A stretch of DNA of 37,728 bases from Alphaproteobacteria bacterium. Lineage in GTDB: Bacteria; Pseudomonadota; Alphaproteobacteria; Micavibrionales; Micavibrionaceae. Under the pieces are notes generated by a model. The model ran no database searches. It saw only the letters and a program-made list of their open reading frames with translations, and had not been told where the DNA came from. The stretch is taken from NCBI GenBank assembly GCA_009929775.1, contig RZZS01000021.1, forward strand, positions 1-37,728, in the 5' to 3' direction. The stretch's first letter is position 1; each line of letters begins with the position of its first letter. Position numbers and translations under genes: made by a program. Below are positions 1 through 7,235 of this stretch, piece after piece.

Positions 1-23
1 GAGTGGGAGGGGAGAAATCCTCT

Positions 24-335
24 TCATCCCGTGAGTTTTTCTGCCTTCAGCGCCGTCGCGTCGGGTTTCGCCTCGATCCGCAGCAAGTGGCCGACCAGCC
101 GGTTTTCGAGTTCCTTCAAATCGGCGTGCGAGGCGTAGTTCTTGGCGACCTCGAGCTTGAAGGCCGACAGCCCCTCGCGAAGCTGGCTGCTGCGCGCCTC
201 CATAACCTCGCGCACCGCCCGCGCGCCATCCTCGGCCTCCTTGCGGGTGCGCCAGACGAGAAGCAGAAGCCCGGCCATGGCCGGAAGATCGACGACCGTG
301 ATCCACCAGATCAGATCCTGAGAGAAAATGCCCAT
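24..335 (-). CDS. Small phage protein with one membrane segment and a coiled coil
   Basis: A 103-residue protein starts one base after the stop of the large terminase gene. Residues about 9-28 form a hydrophobic segment (WWITVV...LLLLVW). The rest is charged and helical with heptad-like spacing, as expected for a coiled coil. The start ATG at 333-335 has a GAGGTG ribosome-binding site six bases upstream, so I prefer it to the longer open frame that runs into the terminase gene. Position at the end of the late operon and topology suggest a lysis-related membrane protein (holin or spanin type) or a membrane-anchored accessory. No family was recognised, so the role is inference. Confidence 0.75.
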   Translation of the reverse strand: MGIFSQDLIWWITVVDLPAMAGLLLLVWRTRKEAEDGARAVREVMEARSSQLREGLSAFKLEVAKNYASHADLKELENRLVGHLLRIEAKPDATALKAEKLTG

Positions 336-336
336 T

Positions 337-1782
337 TCACACCTCAAGTTGTGTTTTTGCCTGACGTTGTTTGTCTCCCGCGCGCCACTCCGGCAGGCTC
401 GCGGGTCCTTGCGCGCGCAGCCGGACCGGCTCCAGCGACAAGGCCCCGGCCACGGCGTCGAGCCCGTCGTCACGGCCCCGGCTCGCGCCCGGCCGCCATT
501 CCCGCATTTCGGTGAGGAAGGGCGTCGCATAAACGCTTTCATGCGCATAGAGCACCCGTGCAGCGAGAACGGCGTCAAAGGCCTCGAGAATGCGCAGATC
601 CTTCGGGCGGCGGCTCGATATCTCGCGCACCGAGCATGGAACCCGTGCCTTGCCCAGTTCCTGCCGCAGCAAACCGGGCAGAAAACGCCCCAGACCGTTA
701 ATCTCCAGCGCGACGGACGGCAAAAGTAGGTCTTTGGCGATCCGGGCGACCTGAACGCACTGGGAGGTGGCTTCGTCCTCGTCCGAAGACGATGTGCTCA
801 GATACGCCGCCCGGTGCAGGTAATATCGCCCGCCCTCGTCGGCGAAAACGACGGCCAGCACGCTGGCATCTCCGGACGCCCCGCCGAAAGCCGGGTCCCA
901 CCACGCGCTGGCGGAAACGGCCCGCTCGCCGTTCACGTAGAGCGCGCGCATCTCTTTCGCATAATCGGGTTCGCCCTCATACCGGCGCAGCAGGTCCGGA
1001 TTGAGCCGCCCTTCCGCAATATTCACCGGCACGAGCATCATCTGGCTCGTAAATTTGTTCGGCCCGGTCGTCCGGCGGATGCGCTCGATATCCGCGGCGC
1101 TGAACCGCTCCGGCCACGCGCTCGCGCCCGCTTCGTCCAGAACCGGCACTTTCAGGGCCGCATAGCCTTCGAGAAACCCTTGCGGGTCGTAAATCGTCTC
1201 GAACGTATGCGGCGTGCCGACATAGATTTGCAAGCCGCCCGGCACGAGGACATAGGCGGTCTCGGCCAGCCGCTCGCGCAAATCCCGGCGCTTCTCGGCG
1301 CTGTCGCAGGTATTGGGGACCTCGACATCGTCGCAGATAATGACGTCCGCCCGGCTCCCCGTGATGTTCGAGGAAATCCCGCGCGCCAGCATCGACGGGT
1401 CGCGCAATTCGAGGGGACGATTGACCGTAAAGCGGTCGCTGCCCCACTGGTCCGCCGCCGCCGGTTTGAGATGGGCAGTCAGCGGATGGCGCTCGATAAT
1501 GCGCTTCACATTACGCACCATCTTCTTCGCCAGCGCGAAATCCGCCGCCAGCACGAGAATGCGCAGCTCCGGCTGCCGAAACAAAAGCCACGCGCAAAAC
1601 AGCCCCGTCAGCGTGCTCTTCCCGCAGGAGCGAAACGCCATCAACAGCAGCCGCCGCTCCCCGCGCCGCCACAAAGTCTCCAGCCAGTGCGCGATGCGGA
1701 AATGCACATCCGGCGTGCGCATACCCTGCCGCTGGTTCCACAAAGACAGAAAGATCGGAAAGGATTTGATATCGGTTTGCAT
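337..1782 (-). CDS. Phage terminase large subunit (DNA packaging ATPase/nuclease)
   Basis: This 481-residue protein is the motor that packages phage DNA into the prohead and cuts it. The N-terminal ATPase domain shows a Walker A motif (FRSCGKST, residues 50-57), a Walker B motif followed by acidic residues (ADVIICDDVE, about 145-154) and a coupling motif (VGTPH, 188-192). The C-terminal nuclease domain begins with WWDPAFGG (Asp296), and a second acidic cluster (GRDDGLDA) lies near residue 448. Its place after the tail fibre matches gene 19 in T7-like order. It is shorter than T7 gp19. An AAGGAG lies about 11 bases before the ATG, a rather long spacing. Family call confident; exact start less so. 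Confidence 0.92.
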   Translation of the reverse strand: MQTDIKSFPIFLSLWNQRQGMRTPDVHFRIAHWLETLWRRGERRLLLMAFRSCGKSTLTGLFCAWLLFRQPELRILVLAADFALAKKMVRNVKRIIERHPLTAHLKPAAADQWGSDRFTVNRPLELRDPSMLARGISSNITGSRADVIICDDVEVPNTCDSAEKRRDLRERLAETAYVLVPGGLQIYVGTPHTFETIYDPQGFLEGYAALKVPVLDEAGASAWPERFSAADIERIRRTTGPNKFTSQMMLVPVNIAEGRLNPDLLRRYEGEPDYAKEMRALYVNGERAVSASAWWDPAFGGASGDASVLAVVFADEGGRYYLHRAAYLSTSSSDEDEATSQCVQVARIAKDLLLPSVALEINGLGRFLPGLLRQELGKARVPCSVREISSRRPKDLRILEAFDAVLAARVLYAHESVYATPFLTEMREWRPGASRGRDDGLDAVAGALSLEPVRLRAQGPASLPEWRAGDKQRQAKTQLEV

Positions 1783-1836
1783 GCACTTCGGCGCTCCTTG
1801 ATTAGAATTTCCCCTCTCCCGACAGAGGGAGATGGA

Positions 1837-2148
1837 TTAGCGACCCCCTGTTTCGCGCTCCTGGTATTCGCCGACCTCATCCGCCGCGCCCCGTATCATC
1901 GCGGCCAGTTCCGTGTCCGCGCCATCCTCTCCGCCTTCCGGCAAATCGGCCCATCTGGCGAGCTTGATAAGCAGTTCGATATGCGCGACCGCGACCTTGC
2001 AGGCGCTGTGGTGGGCGTTGAATTCCTTTGAATCCCCGCCCGCGTCGCGTTTGGAGAACTCGCGGTAGGATTCGAGCGTGCGGGCAATCGCGGCCGGCAG
2101 GAATTCGGCGATCTGCCGCCGCGTCGATTCTTCGATTTTGTCTGGCAT
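1837..2148 (-). CDS. Hypothetical phage protein, candidate terminase small subunit
   Basis: A 103-residue, largely helical, acidic protein lies 54 bases upstream of the large terminase gene and is transcribed with it. It begins MPDKIEEST and has helices rich in Arg/Glu, then an acidic C-terminus. Small terminase subunits usually sit exactly here and have this size, so that is the leading guess. I see no clear helix-turn-helix and did not recognise a family. The open frame extends upstream to 2322, but the extra residues are translated from a dispersed repeat, so the internal ATG at 2146-2148 is preferred although its ribosome-binding site is weak. Confidence 0.65.
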   Translation of the reverse strand: MPDKIEESTRRQIAEFLPAAIARTLESYREFSKRDAGGDSKEFNAHHSACKVAVAHIELLIKLARWADLPEGGEDGADTELAAMIRGAADEVGEYQERETGGR

Positions 2149-2248
2149 GGATCGTTGGTACTCTCTTGTGGTCGTGACAGGCGCGCACGGCGGAAGATAT
2201 CCGCCGTCATTCCAGAATCCGGACAGGTAGCTGACGAAACCATGACGG

Positions 2249-2308
2249 TCATCCCGAACACGACCTGTCCACCGAAGCCCGAAGGGCGAAGGTGGAAGCG
2301 GAAGGATC
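2249..2308. repeat. Dispersed intergenic repeat, copy 1
   Basis: A 60-base block beginning TCATCCCGAACACGACC and containing CGAAGCCCGAAGGGCGAAGG is repeated at 4567-4626 with about four mismatches. Both copies lie in gaps between late phage genes and have short GTCAT(T/C)CC / GG(A/G)ATGAC inverted matches close by (here at about 2203-2210 and 2349-2356). It looks like a genome-wide palindromic intergenic repeat. No coding role is apparent. Confidence 0.75.
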
Positions 2309-2398
2309 TTTATCAGCAACAACGGCCAAAGATTCCTCGCATTCGCTCGGAATGACAGTCATTGAGTCTTGTCGAAAGATTCATATAATTCAGGTAGC

Positions 2399-4462
2399 TC
2401 ACCCAAACCGCCCGGTGATATACCACTGCCCGCCGTTGGACACGACCGTAATCGCGTCGTACTGGCCGCTCAAAGGCTGGGCGTACTGGTCGGGGCCGGC
2501 GCCGCCCTGTTCGCTCACGGTGACGGGGTTGGCTGAGCTGTCGACCTTCTTGATCGTGACGCTGCGCCCGACCGCTTCGGGCGCGTTGGCGGGCGGCAGG
2601 CGGGCCGTTAACGCCCCGCCATAGGCCGAAAGCAGGTACACATCCACTGCCATGTCGATGTCGTAAATCCCGCTGCCGTCGAAATAGCGCGTGTTGCCCG
2701 CGCTGCGGCTGGAGGCGATGACGAACCACTCCGCCCCGTTCGAAAGCACGGTCACATAATCGTTTTCGCTTCCCAAAGGAAAAACGCGCCCGTCCGGTCC
2801 TGCGCCGCCGTCTTCGGTGACATTTACGAGGTTCGCCGAAGCATCGATCTTCTTGATCGTCAGGCGCGCGCCAGACGCATCCCCTGCCGCCGGAAGCACG
2901 AGCGTCAGTTCCCCGCCGAAACTCGACACAAGGTGAACGCTGTGCGACAGATCAAGCTCAAGCACCCCGCTCGCATCGATATATTCGGTATCGAAACGCT
3001 GCAGGGCGGCCGTCAGGTCGGTGACCGAGGTTTTCTGCAAGCGGTTCTTGTACGGGTAGCCGGAATTGACGCTGGTATATTCGCCGCCCGAGAGATCCCA
3101 TATCGCCGCCCCGTCGCTCATGGACAAAAGGTTGACGATAGAGGTCTCGACCGACCCGGCTTCGAGCTTGACGTTCGGCACGAGGTTAAAGCTTTCGGCA
3201 TAGGGGTTGACCAGCAGCGTCTTGTTCGAACCGGCCCCGATCAGGAAACATGCCTGCGCGCTCGCGCCGTTGACATTGGCCTCGCAATCGATAAAGGCGT
3301 TGTTGTACTGGCCGTGTTCGATGAAAAACCCCGCCCCGCTCGTCGCCGCGCCCTTGGAATAGACGCGCACGCTATGAAACTTGTTGGCGTTGGGCGTATC
3401 GCCCGCCCCGCTTTTCGTGAGATGCACCCCGTGCACGAGCGGGCGTTCAACCAGCACACGCGCGAAATTGTTCCAGTAACAGGGCTTGTTCGTATCGTCG
3501 TATCCATCCAGAAGAAGACCGGTATTCGCCCCGACGATCACAAGATCCGTCACGGCGTTCTGGGTGCATTCGCCCGTTTTTCCGAATAGCTTGACGGCGG
3601 CGTCCCCGCCCTCGATCCGCAAATTGCGAAGCTCGCTTTGAAACGCCGGAAGTTCGAGCGCGTTGAAAGCGTTCGACTGGCATTTGATGACGCAAGCCTG
3701 CCCCGCCCCGATCAGACTTCTTCGTGCACCGATCTCCAGCGTTTGCGAAATCAGGTAGGTCCCGGCAGGCAGGAACACGGCCTCATGCGCCTGCAAAGCC
3801 TGTTGAATGGCCTGCGTATCGTCCGTGAGCCCGTCGCCCGCGGCGCCGAAGTCCTTCACGGAAACAAGGTCGTTCGCTTTGTCGGTCAGCGCGCGCGTAA
3901 CCGCCCCCGTCCCGCTCGCGGTGAAAGAGGGCGGGGCCTGGCTGTCTCCCGGCGCATAAACGGACGGATTACCGTCGCCGTCGAACCCGAAGACTTTCCC
4001 GGCGCGCAGGCCCTTATCCGGCAAGATCGCCGCGCCCGGCGTTTCATGATCGTTATAGCGCAGCATGGCGCGCTGATACCGGTCGATTTGCTGAATGCTC
4101 GCAACGAGATAATCCAGCTCGTTATTGATCGCCCGCGCCGAGAAATCCCCGCCCTCCAGAAAATCCGTCACCCGCTCCAGCGGCAACAACCGCTCCAGCG
4201 TCACAACGGTGCCGGAAACGGGAGGCGCGTCGAACGTCACGCTTCCGCCGGGCGTATCCCCCGCGCCGTCCACAGTAAAACCGGAGACCTGCCGCGCGCC
4301 GTCCACAGTAAAACCGGAGACCTGCCGCGCGCCGTTCAAATACACGACCATGTCCTCGCTGGCAAAGATCGGAAACGGGTATTCGAATACGGTGCGCTCC
4401 CCGTCCGCCAGAATGCGGACAAGCGGCTCCACCGCAGGCATTTTGATGTGCTCTGTGGGCAT
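2399..4462 (-). CDS. Phage tail fibre / tailspike with T7-like N-terminus and pectate-lyase-type helix
   Basis: A 687-residue receptor-binding protein. The first ~150 residues resemble the T7 tail-fibre attachment domain (YPFPIFASEDMVVYLNG ... FLEGGDFSARAINNELDY). From about residue 190 the sequence VSVKDFGAAGDGLTDDTQAI is the hallmark start of a pectate-lyase-3 beta helix, which in tailspikes often cleaves or binds host polysaccharide. The C-terminus holds two related modules of about 95 residues, each with an (Y/F)GG(E/A)LT ... TIKK(I/V)D(A/S)SAN ... GGAGPD pattern. An 11-residue motif is tandemly duplicated near residues 47-68. AAGGAAA lies before the ATG. Receptor and enzymatic activity are not predictable here. 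Confidence 0.9.
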   Translation of the reverse strand: MPTEHIKMPAVEPLVRILADGERTVFEYPFPIFASEDMVVYLNGARQVSGFTVDGARQVSGFTVDGAGDTPGGSVTFDAPPVSGTVVTLERLLPLERVTDFLEGGDFSARAINNELDYLVASIQQIDRYQRAMLRYNDHETPGAAILPDKGLRAGKVFGFDGDGNPSVYAPGDSQAPPSFTASGTGAVTRALTDKANDLVSVKDFGAAGDGLTDDTQAIQQALQAHEAVFLPAGTYLISQTLEIGARRSLIGAGQACVIKCQSNAFNALELPAFQSELRNLRIEGGDAAVKLFGKTGECTQNAVTDLVIVGANTGLLLDGYDDTNKPCYWNNFARVLVERPLVHGVHLTKSGAGDTPNANKFHSVRVYSKGAATSGAGFFIEHGQYNNAFIDCEANVNGASAQACFLIGAGSNKTLLVNPYAESFNLVPNVKLEAGSVETSIVNLLSMSDGAAIWDLSGGEYTSVNSGYPYKNRLQKTSVTDLTAALQRFDTEYIDASGVLELDLSHSVHLVSSFGGELTLVLPAAGDASGARLTIKKIDASANLVNVTEDGGAGPDGRVFPLGSENDYVTVLSNGAEWFVIASSRSAGNTRYFDGSGIYDIDMAVDVYLLSAYGGALTARLPPANAPEAVGRSVTIKKVDSSANPVTVSEQGGAGPDQYAQPLSGQYDAITVVSNGGQWYITGRFG
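4262..4327. repeat. Exact 33-bp tandem duplication inside the tail-fibre gene
   Basis: Units 4262-4294 and 4295-4327 are identical, and the first eight bases of a third copy follow. The unit is a multiple of three, so the tail fibre keeps its frame and carries the 11-residue motif GARQVSGFTVD twice. Perfect identity points to a recent slippage event. Confidence 0.95.
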
Positions 4463-4566
4463 GGGTTTTCCTTCTTGTTTTCAAGGGGGTTCCATAAGAA
4501 CGACTTATAAAGTTCCCTCACATGCGTTCGGGATGACAACGAAAAAAGTTTGTCAGAAAAAGTGTG

Positions 4567-4626
4567 TCATCCCGAACGCGACCTGTCCACCGAAGCCCGA
4601 AGGGCGAAGGCGGAAGCGGAGGGAGC
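4567..4626. repeat. Dispersed intergenic repeat, copy 2
   Basis: This is the second copy of the 60-base block at 2249-2308, between the endolysin and tail-fibre genes. A reverse-complement match to its first bases (TTCGGGATGAC, 4527-4537) lies 30 bases before it, so the unit can fold into a long hairpin. The rest of the 4463-4668 gap shows no gene. Confidence 0.75.
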
Positions 4627-4668
4627 TTGTCTTCACAGGATGGGCGGGGCAAGAATTCCTTACACGCG

Positions 4669-5520
4669 CTATGACGGCAACAAGGCCGCCTGCGCGTGCA
4701 TCCAATCGTAATTTTTTTCGCGGCCCAGCGAGCGCCAGCCTTCCTTCTCCCAGGCTTCCCACCATGGCCCATATTCCGGCCGGGCGAAACGCGCCTTGTC
4801 TCGTCCCCATCTCAGGCGATTATGGTCGGGGTCCCAGTCGAGGGCGATACCGTAAGCGTGCGTGGAATATCGCGCGCCGCCGCGCATATTCCGGCAATTG
4901 TAACTGCCTCCGTAAAGATGAAGATTCAACCGCCTGATATCCGCCTCGCCGTAAACATTGCGCACGGTGCCGAGCACACGTTCGAGGCTGTCCGCAACTT
5001 TCTTGTGGCAGGTAATCACATCCGTATGCTGCGCCGTGTTATATGCGATCGTCAAACGCCAGGGGCTGCGAACCTGCACCAGTTTCGACTCGTCGCATGG
5101 CTCTCCGTAAAAATCCCGCAAGGCCGTAGGCGTCTGAACCGGCCAGTCATTCGGATTGGGAAGAGAAAGCCCGCTTGTTCCCGGCGCCTCGTCGTCCCGC
5201 CACGGCCCCGGCAAAATGCCGGTTCTCGCCCTCTCCAGCAAAGCATCATAGCCGTGTTCCGTACGTTGTCCCCAAAGCCCGTCTACAGGTCCGGCGTCGA
5301 TGCCCCGCTTGTTGGCGGCAAACTGCAGGAAAGCGACAAGCTGGCGGTTCGTAGACCACTGATGCCAGTCGGAGGGAAGAGCGCCTGCATTACTTCGTAG
5401 CCCTTCGAATACCGCCTCGTCGGTCTTCGGCCCCTTGATGCCGTCGATCTCGCCGTTATAAAGGTCGCGTTCCTGCAACTCGCCCTGCACGAGGCGAATG
5501 GCCGTTTTCCTGAGCGCCAT
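4669..5520 (-). CDS. Phage endolysin: peptidoglycan-binding repeats plus M15 (VanY-like) peptidase
   Basis: A 283-residue lytic enzyme. Residues 1-100 contain two peptidoglycan-binding-like units (DLYNGEIDGIKGPKTDEAV and a second ending VDGLWGQRTEHGYDALL). The C-terminal half is a zinc D-Ala-D-Ala carboxypeptidase/endopeptidase of family M15: His221 and Asp228 in STHAYGIALDWDP and His275 in WMHAQAA match the three zinc ligands. It should cleave the peptide stem of peptidoglycan at lysis. No signal peptide is seen, so export would depend on a holin. AAGGGAGA precedes the ATG. It lies between the internal virion-like gene and the tail fibre. An alternative role is a virion-borne hydrolase. Confidence 0.9.
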   Translation of the reverse strand: MALRKTAIRLVQGELQERDLYNGEIDGIKGPKTDEAVFEGLRSNAGALPSDWHQWSTNRQLVAFLQFAANKRGIDAGPVDGLWGQRTEHGYDALLERARTGILPGPWRDDEAPGTSGLSLPNPNDWPVQTPTALRDFYGEPCDESKLVQVRSPWRLTIAYNTAQHTDVITCHKKVADSLERVLGTVRNVYGEADIRRLNLHLYGGSYNCRNMRGGARYSTHAYGIALDWDPDHNRLRWGRDKARFARPEYGPWWEAWEKEGWRSLGREKNYDWMHAQAALLPS

Positions 5521-5555
5521 CGGTCGTCTCCCTTTTCTTCAAAAGAAAACAAACA

Positions 5556-6110
5556 TCAAAACCGTACCGCCCGTTCCAGCGCCTGCCTTTCCGCAAGTTG
5601 ACTTCGCTGAAGAACGTTGATGCTCCTTTGCTGCGATGCGCCAAGGTCGAGGGCGCGGGTGCGGAGCGTATCCATTTTTTCCCGCGCCTGCCGTTCCTCG
5701 TCGCTCTCGTCGAACAGACCGAGAAGGACGGCTTGCGAGCTGCCCGCGCCCGAGCCGATCCCGGACGCGCCGAACGAAGCCGTCTGGCGGGCGACGGCGC
5801 GTTTCAGGGCCGCCTGCCGCCGCCTCGCCTCGTCCTGCGCCCCGGCCGCAAGCTTTTGCTTTTCGAGCGCGGCGCCTTGCGCGTTTTGCGCTTCCTCAAG
5901 CCCCTGCTTCTGCGCCAGTTGCTTCAACGCCAGATCCTGCTGCGCCCGGAGCGCCTCGCGGCGTTCCTCGTCGGGGTCGATCTGTTCGTTCAGATTCCGG
6001 ACGCCGCCGATAATACCGCCAACGTCCGAAACGATCGGCGCAATAGCGCTTGTGAATGCCTGAATGTTATACAGCCCGCCCAGAACATCGGACATCGTCA
6101 TCGTACCCAT
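5556..6110 (-). CDS. Internal virion-like phage protein (T7 gp14-like by position)
   Basis: A 184-residue protein. The first ~40 residues are hydrophobic and glycine-rich (IVSDVGGIIGGV). A long Gln/Ala/Arg/Lys-rich helical stretch follows, with a small Gly/Ser segment (ASFGASGIGSGAGSS) and a final helix. Ejection proteins such as T7 gp14 have this layout of a membrane-active head and helical body, and the SGIxxGxGS segment recurs in such proteins. The start at 6108-6110 is set by AAGGAG eight bases upstream; the longer open frame is unlikely. The large gp15/gp16 counterparts are not present in this module. The functional call rests on composition and gene order. Confidence 0.75.
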   Translation of the reverse strand: MGTMTMSDVLGGLYNIQAFTSAIAPIVSDVGGIIGGVRNLNEQIDPDEERREALRAQQDLALKQLAQKQGLEEAQNAQGAALEKQKLAAGAQDEARRRQAALKRAVARQTASFGASGIGSGAGSSQAVLLGLFDESDEERQAREKMDTLRTRALDLGASQQRSINVLQRSQLAERQALERAVRF

Positions 6111-6197
6111 ATCTTTTCTCCTTGGGATTTCCGTATTTTCGGTTGCTACATGTCGGACCGGAACGACAACGCCGATAACGACGAAGATTTTCATCCG

Positions 6198-6479
6198 CTA
6201 CGGCAAACCCTGCCTCATTTCGCAGGCACATGTCTCATAGTTCCAGCGCCCGCCGGAGTCGAGACAAGTGTCGATTTGCATGAAGTACGGATCGAATCCG
6301 GACGCCGCCCACAGCCAGACCATCGCTCCGGCAAAAAAGAGCGCAAGCGCAAAAACCGTGGCGAGAGCGGCCCGGAGAATTAACTCTCTAGTATTTTTTA
6401 TCAAGCGCTTCTGGTCTAAAGACACGGCAAGCGCTCCGGGCGGAAGAGAATTTCCCTGACTTTGCCGCTTGTCTTCCAT
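6198..6479 (-). CDS. Small single-pass membrane protein of the prophage
   Basis: A 93-residue protein with a strong membrane helix at about residues 34-58 and a short C-terminal part holding three cysteines (CLDSGGRWNYETCACE), likely disulphide-linked if periplasmic. GGAGG stands nine bases before the ATG at 6477-6479. That start overlaps the end of the upstream broken gene by 92 bases, which is unusual. A TTG at 6402-6404 would cut the overlap to 17 bases, but it has no good ribosome-binding site. The position beside lysis and ejection genes suggests a spanin-, holin- or inner-membrane-type role. No family was recognised. Confidence 0.65.
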   Translation of the reverse strand: MEDKRQSQGNSLPPGALAVSLDQKRLIKNTRELILRAALATVFALALFFAGAMVWLWAASGFDPYFMQIDTCLDSGGRWNYETCACEMRQGLP

Positions 6480-7148
6480 ATTTGTTAGCCTCCAGATCTT
6501 CTTCTATGTCTTTAAGGCCGTCGCCTTTCAAGGCGCCATATAACTCCCCAGCAATTCTAAATCGGGCCGGTTTCGAGGCCGCATTTTTCACCGCGAAGCC
6601 GCGAAGCAAACACGAAGGGAGCCTTTTCCTGCGTGCAGCGCCATGTCAAAGATGGTCCGGATCGCTTCTGTTTCCGTATGTTCAGGTGCCTGACGACGCA
6701 GCGCCCTTTGAGAACTTCGTGTAGCGAAGCGGCTTCGTGGCTTCGTAGTAAAAATACAAGGGCGAACGCGGGCGCGATTTAGAATTGCTGATAACTCCCG
6801 CCCCGCACTTAAAAAATACGCATCCATTTCGCCGCCCCGGCCAAGCCTGGCGGATTCATAATTTGCCTTGCAGTGGAAATACTTATCGGCTCCGATTGTA
6901 TTTGCGCCAATCATATCCTGCCGATTTTTCTCAAAAATAAGCAGAGCATTTTTTGCCGCAGGTGTCTTGTCTATATCTCTGCTGATGGCTATATGCGTAG
7001 GACCATCAGGATTCACAACGCCGTCCGACTCCAGATGACTGCTTTTCTGAAAAGAACGAATGGCCTCGAAAAGTTCATTATTCCCGTAATCAGAAAACCC
7101 GTACGTCTCGCCATCATAATAACCCAATGAATACAGGGCAAGTTTCAT
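6388..7148 (-). pseudogene. Peptidoglycan-binding / serum-amyloid-A-like protein gene, split by a small mobile element
   Basis: The 5' part (7148 to 6800) encodes a peptidoglycan-binding-like head (LGYYDGETYG ... AIRSFQKSSHLESDGVVNPDGPT), then a stretch very like vertebrate serum amyloid A: DMIGANTIGADKYFHCKANY against [20 protein letters not shown] in human SAA1. The 3' part (6539 to 6388), in another frame, carries EANKYGR ... FRPEALDKKY, matching the SAA ending AANEWGR ... FRPAGLPEKY. A 242-bp element plus one 9-bp target copy (251 bp in all) separates them. Deleting 251 bp joins the two frames into 169 residues with no stop. AAGAGGAAC precedes the ATG. As it stands, the product would be truncated within the element. 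The role in the phage is unknown. Confidence 0.85.
6549..6790. mobile_element. MITE-like palindromic element, 242 bp, with 15-bp TIRs and 9-bp target duplication
   Basis: The ends are exact inverted copies: CAGCAATTCTAAATC at 6549-6563 and GATTTAGAATTGCTG at 6776-6790. The same 9 bases, ATAACTCCC, flank it at 6540-6548 and 6791-6799, as left by a transposase. Inner arms are also inverted (about 6591-6618 against 6715-6745, built on CGAAGCC), so the whole element folds into a long hairpin. It encodes no transposase and must have been moved in trans. I could not assign the mobilising family. Confidence 0.9.
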
Positions 7149-7235
7149 GTTCCTCTTGTCATCCGCCGTACCGGAGACATTTCTGGCGACAGGTCTTTTC
7201 TTTTCAGTATAAGCATGCAGGGTCCCCTTTCTCCC

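Noticed and set aside
814..2031. A 405-codon plus-strand frame opposite the terminase genes
   Set aside because: Arg/His/Pro-rich translation typical of a GC-rich shadow; the minus strand carries a terminase with Walker motifs.
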